Positions 1 to 5,589 of a DNA stretch of 5,589 nucleotides are shown here, in pieces. The DNA is taken from assembly GCA_045600865.1 (NCBI GenBank), contig JAZRYS010000274.1, positions 1 to 5,589 of the forward strand. The letters run 5' to 3'. A program made the position numbers and the translations under genes. The first letter of the stretch is position 1, and every line of letters starts with the position of its first letter. The notes beneath the pieces are model-generated. The model saw only the letters and a list, made by a program, of their open reading frames with translations, did no database searches and was not told the DNA's origin. Source of the DNA: Aphodosoma sp045600865 (lineage in GTDB: Bacteria; Bacteroidota; Bacteroidia; Bacteroidales; Paludibacteraceae).

Positions 1-1
1 C

Positions 2-541
2 AAACGCGCCATGAAGGTGTATGTTGATGGAAAACGTATTGTAAATTATCCAAGTATCAAGCGACAGCCTACTTGGTTCGCCTTCCGCGTACCATTCAAA
101 TACAGCAATCTTACATTCATCAAGAATGTAGTTTTAGCTCAGGGTGCGGTGGCGCTCTATGACAAGAATGCTCAAGATCTCGTGGCTAAGCAGATGGAAG
201 AGACAGGTAAGTTCGTGACCAACAACATCAACTTCGAGACAGGTAAGGCTACTCTCCTTCCAGAGTCAATGGAGGAAATCCAGAAGGTAGCTGACTACAT
301 GCTCAAGAATAAGAACGTACGTTTCGAGGTGCAGGGTCATTGCGACAATCAGGGCTCTGACAAGATTAACGATCCTCTCTCACAGTCACGCGCTGAGGCT
401 GTCGTTGCTGCTCTCGTGAAGCTTGGTGTTGACGAGTGGAACCTCCGCGCTGTAGGTAAAGGCTCACACGAGCCAGTTGCAGACAACAAAACCAAGGAAG
501 GTCAGGCAAAGAATCGTCGCGTAGAGTTCATTAAGAAGTAA
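2..541 (+). CDS. OmpA-family outer-membrane/peptidoglycan-anchoring protein, 5' truncated by the window edge
   Basis: The reading frame is open to the left edge (Lys-Arg-Ala precede the first Met at 11), so the true start lies outside the window. The first ~45 residues (KVYVDGKRIVNYP..., then FRVPF, NVVLAQG) look like the last strands of a concanavalin-A/LamG-like jelly-roll domain, as in many Bacteroidetes OmpA-family proteins. An OmpA C-terminal domain follows from about 235 to the stop: NNINFETGKATLLPES, then GHCDNQG, LSQSRAEAV, VGKGSHEPVADN and the closing NRRVEF. The Asp at 344-346 and Arg at 389-391 are 15 residues apart, as are the two residues of Acinetobacter OmpA that hold diaminopimelate, so peptidoglycan binding is expected. 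One oddity is Cys where most family members have Thr in GHTD. Codon use is strongly biased (Lys AAG in about 16 of 21; no AGA/AGG for Arg), suggesting high expression. The product should link outer membrane or periplasm to the cell wall. Confidence 0.95.
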   Translation, partial: KRAMKVYVDGKRIVNYPSIKRQPTWFAFRVPFKYSNLTFIKNVVLAQGAVALYDKNAQDLVAKQMEETGKFVTNNINFETGKATLLPESMEEIQKVADYMLKNKNVRFEVQGHCDNQGSDKINDPLSQSRAEAVVAALVKLGVDEWNLRAVGKGSHEPVADNKTKEGQAKNRRVEFIKK

Positions 542-548
542 TGAGCTC
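524..548 (+). promoter_or_regulatory. Hairpin spanning the OmpA-gene stop codon
   Basis: GAGTTCATTA (524-533) pairs with TAATGAGCTC (539-548) around the loop AGAAG: ten pairs, one of them a G-U wobble (527 with 545). The stop codon TAA (539-541) sits in the 3' arm. No T-rich run follows, so this is not a canonical Rho-independent terminator. It could stabilise the upstream message, slow transcription, or form an either/or pair with the hairpin at 541-568. Base pairing is visible; function is inference. Confidence 0.45.
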
Positions 549-568
549 AACTATTAAAATGAGTTCAT
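541..568 (+). promoter_or_regulatory. Alternative hairpin in the spacer, mutually exclusive with the one before it
   Basis: ATGAGCTCA (541-549) pairs with TGAGTTCAT (560-568) around the ten-base A/T-rich loop ACTATTAAAA: nine pairs including one G-U wobble (545 with 564). The left arm overlaps the right arm of the 524-548 hairpin, so both cannot form at once. The cause is a palindromic TGAGCTCA (542-549) lying between two GAGTTCA copies. The structure ends 21 bases before the next start codon, so it could affect expression of the downstream operon. No terminator T-run is present. Confidence 0.4.
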
Positions 569-589
569 CAAGAAGTAAAAAATGGATTG

Positions 590-2098
590 ATGAGAAAGTC
601 ATTAATTATAATAACATGCTTGCTGCTCACATTAGTGGGCAGCAGTGCTTTTGCGCAGAAGAAGCTCGGATTCAGTGGTCGTCCAACCAACTTGCACGAG
701 CAGAATCTGGCAAACTTTATAGATTTCGACCGTATCAAGAATGATCTAGGTACTCGTGAAGTCATTATCCGGATAGGAGAATACGAATTCAAAGGGGAAC
801 TGAAGTGCCCAGGCCTTGAGGTCTCGCAAGAGGAGATGGATAAGATTGCCGACAAGGTGTTCAAGGACATGAATCTCACCAGTGGTATCATGGAAAGAAT
901 AGAGAATGACCTTGCCGCAAACAATCTTGGTCCAAACGCTGACTGGATGAGTTTAACTGAGGACTTGTGTGCAATAGCGGGCGTAGGTTTCCCTCCTGCC
1001 AGCATGTTAGGCGATGTGGTAGCGGTTGCGAACGGCAGCGAAAGTGCTCAGCGTGGTATCTACAATGTAGCTGCAACCTTCACAATTACTGCCGTCACGG
1101 CTACTGCAGCAGCAGCTGCAGGCGCATCGGCCCCTGTGGTGCTTCCACTTACGATTGCGGCAGCTAAGGTAGCAAACGTTGTAACTGGTGGTGCTACCCT
1201 TTATGAAAAACTACCGTCGGCTTACAAAAATATTGGTAAGGTTAAGGATTTCCTTTCAGAACTGGCGGATGGCAATCCTACTGCCCGCCGTTGTATGGAA
1301 GGCGCACTGATCCATACCAGATATTATAAAGCGGTCAACGCTTTGATAGCCCAAGAGGCTATGAAGAAGAAGGTTGGCACATGGCAACTGAATATAGATA
1401 AGGCTCAAGGCAAGGACAAGACATTGTTCGGTGTCGATGTCTATCAGATGGCGCATCTAACTATGCATCTTGAGATGCAAGAAAGGATAGGCCAGGACGC
1501 AAAACACAATTGGCAGGGTGTATATAAAGGTAAGGTAAGACTTCGCTTCACTCACAATTTGAATGAATTCGATGAAAAGTTCAAGAGCGAAGTACTTCCT
1601 TCACTTCCATCTGCTGTATACATTTCATACCCTGATGATGCCAAGGGACCAAAATCAGATTTGGTCAAGGACCTTGAGAACCAAGACTTTACTATAGAGC
1701 TCAAGTCTCCAGACAAGACTATAAGCAGTGGTATGAAGCAGACCATCAGCCTTAACGGATTCCAGGACAAATCGTTCTTTAACTGCAACAAGTCCATAAC
1801 AGGCAAGGTAGACTATAAGGCATGGAAAGATGGTACGCTCAAGATTGCACACATAGAAGGAAAAGGTCTCTTGGACATGAATTTCCTAGGCAGTCTCACT
1901 GACAACAAATGCTCAGCGGCTCTCAATGTGTTAGTTAAGGACAACTCCATCAAGGCAGAATCGATATTTCAAAGATATGAGAATGAATTGGTTTCTTCTG
2001 ACAAAGACGAAAAGCCAGTAGGTGTTGATGGAACCATATTCTCTGACCTCAAGCGATTGAAATTCATAGAAGTTTCCTCTAGAAAGATAGAACTATGA
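590..2098 (+). CDS. Secreted protein of unknown family with an Ala-rich hydrophobic segment
   Basis: This is a 502-residue protein. I chose the ATG at 590; a TTG one codon earlier is possible, but the ATG directly begins a standard signal peptide (MRKSLIIITCLLLTLVGSSAFA, cleaved before QKK), giving a mature N-terminal Gln. Residues about 35-125 are polar and charged with likely helices. Residues about 157-206 (bases ~1058-1207) form a long uncharged stretch rich in Ala, Val, Thr and Gly, including ATAAAAAGASAPVVLPLTIAA, long enough for one or two membrane-crossing helices with a Pro-containing turn. The remainder, about 215-502, is soluble in character, with a probable beta-rich half after residue 305. 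Cys occur at 10 (signal peptide), 73, 127, 235, 399 and 441. I do not recognise the family. The next gene starts inside its stop codon, so the two are probably translationally coupled. A pore-forming or membrane-anchored role is only a guess from the hydrophobic segment. Confidence 0.9.
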   Translation: MRKSLIIITCLLLTLVGSSAFAQKKLGFSGRPTNLHEQNLANFIDFDRIKNDLGTREVIIRIGEYEFKGELKCPGLEVSQEEMDKIADKVFKDMNLTSGIMERIENDLAANNLGPNADWMSLTEDLCAIAGVGFPPASMLGDVVAVANGSESAQRGIYNVAATFTITAVTATAAAAAGASAPVVLPLTIAAAKVANVVTGGATLYEKLPSAYKNIGKVKDFLSELADGNPTARRCMEGALIHTRYYKAVNALIAQEAMKKKVGTWQLNIDKAQGKDKTLFGVDVYQMAHLTMHLEMQERIGQDAKHNWQGVYKGKVRLRFTHNLNEFDEKFKSEVLPSLPSAVYISYPDDAKGPKSDLVKDLENQDFTIELKSPDKTISSGMKQTISLNGFQDKSFFNCNKSITGKVDYKAWKDGTLKIAHIEGKGLLDMNFLGSLTDNKCSAALNVLVKDNSIKAESIFQRYENELVSSDKDEKPVGVDGTIFSDLKRLKFIEVSSRKIEL

Positions 2099-2691
2099 AA
2101 CGATTTACAATAATGATTATGCTCACGCTTTTGTCTGTGGGCATGTGGGCTCAGACAACCGATGACGAGCTTATGCGCAAGGCTCTTGCCATGGAGGCAA
2201 AATATGTATCAACCTTAGATACGGTAAAGGCTGTGATATTCAACGAAGACTTTATTACGGATACTTATTGGAAAAGCGAATTTTCAACGATAATGTCTGA
2301 CAGGCCGATGGATACGACAGGATGGGAGCAAACACTCTCATGGCTTCTGCCTGATGATGAAAAGGATGTGGCAAAACTTTCCGAAGCGTCGGCAGAAGGG
2401 ATATACATAGACGTTCAATCAACTGGCAACACCTATGAGAAATATGTTCGACGCTTAAAGGCACATGGCTATACGAGTGATGCATCGGAGTCTGGAATGG
2501 ATGGAACCAAACTTTTCGAGGCAAGAAATACTGAAGGGAATCGTCAGTGTGCAGTAATGAGATATGATGACGGAAGTCTGACTGTCTCGATAGAGCCAAG
2601 CCTGACCGACGAGGAACTGAAGAATCATAACAAAAAGTCGCTCGAAGACAAGGAAGAAGAATTTGATGACCTTTTAAAAGATTACTTATAA
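2095..2691 (+). CDS. Small secreted protein, weakly DUF6591-like
   Basis: The protein has 198 residues, with a clear signal peptide (MKRFTIMIMLTLLSVGMWA, cleaved before QTTDD). Its ATG overlaps the stop of the preceding gene in an ATGA, a typical sign of coupled translation. Residues about 77-105 hold a WEQTLSWLLP segment. Residues about 103-167 (IYIDVQSTGNTYEKYVRRLK, AHGYTSDASES, LFEARN, MRYDDGSLTVSIEP) have the layout of DUF6591-type domains: a strand, a helix carrying Y..Y...L...GY, and strands ending in a short I/V-rich strand. That assignment is from memory of the pattern and is tentative. The last 30 residues are highly charged (KKSLEDKEEEFDDLLKDYL) and likely a helix. No catalytic motif is visible. 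Given its place in the operon, it may be a partner of the neighbouring secreted proteins in the periplasm. Confidence 0.88.
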   Translation: MKRFTIMIMLTLLSVGMWAQTTDDELMRKALAMEAKYVSTLDTVKAVIFNEDFITDTYWKSEFSTIMSDRPMDTTGWEQTLSWLLPDDEKDVAKLSEASAEGIYIDVQSTGNTYEKYVRRLKAHGYTSDASESGMDGTKLFEARNTEGNRQCAVMRYDDGSLTVSIEPSLTDEELKNHNKKSLEDKEEEFDDLLKDYL

Positions 2692-2703
2692 TACTACAAC
2701 AAT

Positions 2704-4263
2704 ATGAAAAGAACAGTTATTATCTTGACAGCATTGATGCTGGCATTTGCTCCTGAGGCTAATGCTCAGGCCTTTTTGAAGAAACTGAAGGACAAAGCAG
2801 CTTCTGCAGTAAGCAATGCTATTGTAGGAAAGGCTTCTGGTAAAGAGTCGTCTGAGTCAAGTCGTGATTCAAAGAATGATGATGACATCAGCGACTCGCA
2901 GAATGTGATGAATCAGGTGATGACACCAGAACAGCAGCTTCAGCGTCGTCGCACCAGCACCTTTAGCTGGAACGAGAAGGTGACTCCAAGCACAACATCT
3001 TCACCTCTCTCACTCATGGCAGAGTTACCATCCGTACCATCAGCACAGGAACTGGCTAATCCAACAGAGGAAGCAATGACTGCCTTCTATACAGCCATCA
3101 AGAAAGTAACCCTCCGTGCTGAAGAGCTCAACCTTGACACTACCTGTGAGGATGAGTTCACACTGCAATGGCGCAAGCAGAAAGAACAAGAAATTGCAGA
3201 TGCCTTTGGATTGACAAGAGCAGAAATGGATCTTCTGAATTCAGAGAACATCACCGACGAACAGCGAGAGAAGATTGAAGCTAAGGTAAGGATGAAGATT
3301 TTGGGTGGTGTTGACGTAGAGGGTCTTCAGGCAAGAGCCGAGTCAGGTCAGTTTACTGCTGCAGATATGGCAAACCTGAAGAATATTGCCAAGAATGTGC
3401 GATCTATGCAAGACAAGATCGGTACGGACGACCTTTCTCAGGCTATGACCAAGTTAGGCAATGCAACACGACTCATGGAAGAGGCTATCAAAGCAGGAAG
3501 CGATATCGATGCTAAGTTCAGTGCAGCAGAGAGAAAGAAGATTCTGGCCCTCAAGGATCAGATTTATTCAACAAATGATCCTGCCGTTTACAATCCGCTC
3601 TATTTGCAGGCACTCGAGTCTATCAAGACCTATAGAACCAGAGCAGCAGGACTCTGGAGTGCAGCTGTCCAGAAGCGCATAAACAACATCAAGGCACAGC
3701 TTCCTGACTATATCAAGGCTCAGAAGCAAGCTGTAGCAGATGGCGTTCTTCCTGATTGTGGTGCCAACAGAGCTCCGCTGAATGTTGTAATCGAAGCTGG
3801 TGACATTCTTGAGGAGGCATACAGCGAGTTCCCATGCAACTATCCTCCAATGTACAAGGAAGAGGTCATTGATCATGTATGTAGAATATGGTGGCCTGAG
3901 TTCTATGTTGCCCCTACAGTAGATGATATTCTGGCAAAGAAATATCTGTACAAGATTGATGACAACGGAGATCTCTGCGAAGTCAAGAATGGTAAACTTG
4001 TAAAGATTGGCGAGGATTTCTACAAAAAGACTTTGCCAACAATGAAGCAGGCTGAAAGTGCAGTATGGAAGAGTTCTGACGGCAAGCGAGAGGTTATCTA
4101 CAATGCTAAGGGACAGTGGCTCCAACTTCCAGAAGGTGATGTAGTTAATCCTACTGCCATTCAAAAGTATGACAATGAAATCGTCTGGATTAAATTGGAA
4201 CTTGAAGACATAGAGGATCAATGGGTGTGCTTTAAAATTATCAAATGTACATACAAGCTCTAG
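2704..4263 (+). CDS. Large helical secreted protein of unknown function
   Basis: The 519-residue protein begins 12 bases after the previous stop, at an ATG that opens a good signal peptide (MKRTVIILTALMLAFAPEANA, cleaved before QAFLKK). A short amphipathic, Lys-rich helix follows (FLKKLKDKAASAVSNAIVGK), then a Ser/Asp-rich flexible linker (~47-68) and a Gln/Arg-rich stretch (~75-85). Residues about 120-345 are predominantly helical and charged, possibly coiled coil. Residues about 347-400 hold Cys 352, 378 and 393 with the aromatic run CRIWWPEFY. The C-terminal ~110 residues look beta-rich (KYLYKIDDNGDLCEVKNGKL, REVIYNAKGQWLQLP) and contain Cys 425, 509 and 515. I do not recognise the family and see no catalytic motif. 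Its last 19 bases overlap the next gene. A structural or scaffold role in the envelope is plausible but inferred. Confidence 0.9.
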   Translation: MKRTVIILTALMLAFAPEANAQAFLKKLKDKAASAVSNAIVGKASGKESSESSRDSKNDDDISDSQNVMNQVMTPEQQLQRRRTSTFSWNEKVTPSTTSSPLSLMAELPSVPSAQELANPTEEAMTAFYTAIKKVTLRAEELNLDTTCEDEFTLQWRKQKEQEIADAFGLTRAEMDLLNSENITDEQREKIEAKVRMKILGGVDVEGLQARAESGQFTAADMANLKNIAKNVRSMQDKIGTDDLSQAMTKLGNATRLMEEAIKAGSDIDAKFSAAERKKILALKDQIYSTNDPAVYNPLYLQALESIKTYRTRAAGLWSAAVQKRINNIKAQLPDYIKAQKQAVADGVLPDCGANRAPLNVVIEAGDILEEAYSEFPCNYPPMYKEEVIDHVCRIWWPEFYVAPTVDDILAKKYLYKIDDNGDLCEVKNGKLVKIGEDFYKKTLPTMKQAESAVWKSSDGKREVIYNAKGQWLQLPEGDVVNPTAIQKYDNEIVWIKLELEDIEDQWVCFKIIKCTYKL

Positions 4264-4973
4264 TAACAATCTGTGCCTTAATGTTTGCTGCACCGTCGCT
4301 GAAAGACGATGCAGCAAACTCTTATTGTGACAATCATCGTGCTGAATGGAGGCAGGTTTGGGAAGAATATGAAGTGCCATGCAACATAGCAGAATCCGTG
4401 ATATTCCCTGAACTGATACGCTATAGCAAGTTTCAGGACAATATGGAGACTGGAGCGGTTAAGGCGCTCTACGTGACTCAAGGAACAAGAGCTTGCAACT
4501 TCAGCATAGGCCGCTTCCAGATGAAACCGTCATTTGCCGAGGAACTTGAAAAGCGATGGATGCGAAGCGGACTCGCAAGAAAGTATAACCTATTCTTTGA
4601 CACTAAAGACAGTCAGAACGCACGAAAGGTACGCATATCACGACTGGAAGATGAAGAGTGGCAATGCATCTATCTCGCAATATTCCTGAAAATGCTCTAT
4701 CTTGACTATGGTTCGTTTGACAAGAACGGGCAACACTGTCAAGACGGTTTGGAAAGTCTTCCGATTGAAGAGCAGCTACGTCTTGCTGCCACAGCCTACA
4801 ACAGAGGTTGCCAATGGTCTTCTCCGGGAAATGGCAAGTTGGAAGAAATAAGGAGCAAGTCACACGAGAAGCACTTCCATACAGACTTTATTCCAACAGC
4901 AAAAACCCAACATTATGTATATGCCGACCTGGCACTGAAACATTTCCGTAGAATTATTAAAAAAACAAAGTGA
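4245..4973 (+). CDS. Probable secreted lysozyme/lytic-transglycosylase-like peptidoglycan hydrolase
   Basis: The protein has 242 residues. The ATG at 4245 is the first start after an in-frame stop (TAA at 4233-4235) and overlaps the previous gene by 19 bases. The N-terminus is hydrophobic (MYIQALVTICALMFAAP) but lacks the usual basic residues, so export by a signal peptide is likely, not certain. The body resembles lysozyme-fold SLT enzymes: FPELIRYS (Glu 56 as the candidate catalytic acid), then NFSIGRFQMKPSFAEELE (about 85-102) in place of the usual GLMQ motif, and LAATAYNRG (180-188) matching the late AAYNAG motif. This would cleave glycan strands of peptidoglycan. The spacing from Glu 56 to the FQM motif, about 35 residues, is longer than in classical SLT domains, and the identification rests on motifs alone. 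A lytic enzyme next to OmpA-type cell-wall-binding proteins makes sense in an envelope operon. A strong hairpin lies in codons 13-25. Confidence 0.85.
   Translation: MYIQALVTICALMFAAPSLKDDAANSYCDNHRAEWRQVWEEYEVPCNIAESVIFPELIRYSKFQDNMETGAVKALYVTQGTRACNFSIGRFQMKPSFAEELEKRWMRSGLARKYNLFFDTKDSQNARKVRISRLEDEEWQCIYLAIFLKMLYLDYGSFDKNGQHCQDGLESLPIEEQLRLAATAYNRGCQWSSPGNGKLEEIRSKSHEKHFHTDFIPTAKTQHYVYADLALKHFRRIIKKTK
4283..4319 (+). promoter_or_regulatory. Strong imperfect hairpin inside the 5' end of the lysozyme-like gene
   Basis: GTTTGCTGCA (4283-4292) pairs with TGCAGCAAAC (4310-4319); after one C-A mismatch (4293/4309), CGTC (4294-4297) pairs with GACG (4305-4308). This gives 14 pairs closing a seven-base loop, GCTGAAA. 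It is the strongest inverted repeat I see in the window, beginning 19 bases after the stop of the preceding gene and within codons 13-25 of the overlapping gene. Only a weak T-run follows (TCTTATTGT), so termination is uncertain. It may attenuate transcription or translation of the last genes, or protect the upstream mRNA 3' end. Pairing is seen; function is inferred. Confidence 0.5.
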
Positions 4974-4981
4974 CTATTATT

Positions 4982-5589
4982 ATGAGAAAGACAGTGAAAA
5001 TAATCCTATCGCTGGTATTACTGGCAATAGCTACTGCTGTGAATGCTCAAACAGAGCGAGTAATCTTCTTTGATGATTTCTCTGGTGACGAAGTGGGCAA
5101 ATCTCCGAAGAACTGGACGGGGTCAGTTATAGAAAATGATTCTATCGGCTGGAGCGAAACAAAACATGCCACGAAAATATTAACACAGCCAGGGCTGAAG
5201 GTTGTTATGAAAAATGGTGTGAAGGCACTGTCTTTTTATTATGGCAGTTCCACTACAAAATCATACATTTACGCATTCGGCAAATTTGACCATGTGGAAA
5301 CCAGTGAATCTCATCGCGTTGGAACTCCTATCTTTCCTGCTGTCAATGGTGAGAAACTGGAATTACCTGATCATTTTATGATTTCAATGGAAATCTTCAT
5401 CCCTAATTACACTAAAAAGGGTATGTTGCCCATTAACTACAATATTGGCTTCGGTGGACATTCTTTTGTGATGTACGCAGGCAATGGAGCATCAAGGAAA
5501 GGACGCTTCACAGGAGGTATCAACTTCGATGAAGGAGATCATGATAAAATTCCTGTAAAGCCAAATGATTGGAACAGGATTATCTTTAC
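4982..5589 (+). CDS. Second lectin-domain/OmpA-family-like secreted protein, 3' truncated by the window edge
   Basis: The frame is open from the ATG at 4982 to the right edge: 202 codons plus two bases, with no stop. It starts eight bases after the previous stop. The signal peptide MRKTVKIILSLVLLAIATAVNA precedes mature QTERV. The mature protein opens VIFFDDFSGDEVGKSPKNW, a typical opening of the concanavalin-A/LamG-like N-terminal domain of Bacteroidetes OmpA-family proteins. Later strands fit the same fold (FMISMEIFIPNY, NYNIGFGGHSFVMYAG, and WNRIIFT at the edge). In that family WNRIIFT is followed by a strand like KVYVDGKRIVN, which is where the first gene's visible part begins, so the two are probably paralogues; the OmpA domain itself is out of view. 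Codon use is relaxed compared with the first gene (Lys AAG about 6 of 17; Arg AGA/AGG about 3 of 6), suggesting lower expression or different history. Confidence 0.88.
   Translation, partial: MRKTVKIILSLVLLAIATAVNAQTERVIFFDDFSGDEVGKSPKNWTGSVIENDSIGWSETKHATKILTQPGLKVVMKNGVKALSFYYGSSTTKSYIYAFGKFDHVETSESHRVGTPIFPAVNGEKLELPDHFMISMEIFIPNYTKKGMLPINYNIGFGGHSFVMYAGNGASRKGRFTGGINFDEGDHDKIPVKPNDWNRIIF

Larger units (their letters stand above)
524..578 (+). repeat. Direct repeat: second copy of the OmpA gene's 3' end
   Basis: Bases 524-541 (GAGTTCATTAAGAAGTAA, encoding EFIKK-stop) recur at 561-578 as GAGTTCATCAAGAAGTAA, 37 bases downstream. Seventeen of 18 positions match, and the single difference (ATT to ATC) is silent for Ile. 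The similarity stops sharply on both sides. The second copy lies in the spacer, in a different frame from the first, and is preceded by a stop (TAA at 555-557), so it is not translated as part of a gene. It looks like a leftover of an OmpA-family gene end or a small duplication; which one is inference. Confidence 0.85.

Noticed and set aside
524..568. A Rho-independent terminator after the OmpA gene
   Set aside because: Both possible stems are A/T-rich or wobble-containing and neither is followed by a run of T.
542..589. A Bacteroides-type promoter (TAnnTTTG) in the spacer before the 502-residue gene
   Set aside because: I found no TAnnTTTG or matching upstream TTG box in the spacer; the operon could be read through from upstream or use a diverged promoter.
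541..744. A 67-residue forward frame whose ATG overlaps the stop of the OmpA gene (TAATG)
   Set aside because: It overlaps the well-supported 502-residue gene for most of its length, has no export signal unlike every neighbour, and shows no domain-like composition.
568..1005. A 145-residue minus-strand open frame
   Set aside because: It is opposite the signal-peptide region of the 502-residue protein and has shadow-like Ser/Leu/Phe-rich composition with no recognisable motif.
3568..4380. A 270-residue open frame on the minus strand
   Set aside because: It lies opposite two convincing forward genes, is rich in Leu, Cys and Ile as expected for antisense shadows, and has no signal or motif.
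1..5589. A circular element: the last two bases (ac) plus the first base (c) make a codon, and joining the ends gives an in-frame lectin-OmpA protein
   Set aside because: In-frame joining occurs by chance one time in three; the ends share no overlap; codon use differs sharply across the join; and no replication or mobilisation gene is present. Two separate paralogues explain it better.

Overview
The window looks like a chromosomal piece from a Bacteroidales bacterium, most likely Prevotella or a close relative. Evidence: moderate to low GC by eye; start codons preceded by A/T-rich sequence without Shine-Dalgarno motifs; signal peptides that end in Ala followed by mature Gln (AFA|Q, MWA|Q, NA|Q, NA|Q), the 'Q-rule' of Bacteroidetes; and an OmpA-family protein of the Bacteroidetes type (lectin-like N-terminal domain plus C-terminal OmpA domain, ending EFIKK). 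Genus assignment is inference.

Layout, all on the + strand. (1) 2-541: the 3' part of an OmpA-family gene, with the peptidoglycan-binding domain complete. (2) 542-589: a short spacer with a near-perfect second copy of the last 18 bases of the OmpA gene and two mutually exclusive hairpins. (3) 590-2098: a 502-residue secreted protein of unknown family with a striking Ala-rich hydrophobic segment. (4) 2095-2691: a 198-residue secreted protein with a weak resemblance to DUF6591-type domains. (5) 2704-4263: a 519-residue, mostly helical secreted protein of unknown family. (6) 4245-4973: a 242-residue lysozyme/lytic-transglycosylase-like protein, with a strong hairpin inside its first codons. (7) 4982 to the right edge: the 5' part of a second gene that appears to belong to the same lectin-OmpA family as the first.

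The five genes from 590 onward are packed with overlaps of 4 and 19 bases and gaps of 12 and 8 bases, so they almost certainly form one transcription unit. All appear to be exported. Two likely peptidoglycan-anchoring OmpA-family proteins bracket three uncharacterised secreted proteins and a likely peptidoglycan-cutting enzyme. The simplest reading is an uncharacterised cell-envelope system working in the periplasm or outer membrane. The Ala-rich segment of the first gene could insert into a membrane, but no specific function can be claimed from sequence alone. There is no tRNA, rRNA, insertion sequence, CRISPR array or integrase, no stretch above 50 bases outside a gene, and no convincing promoter or Rho-independent terminator.
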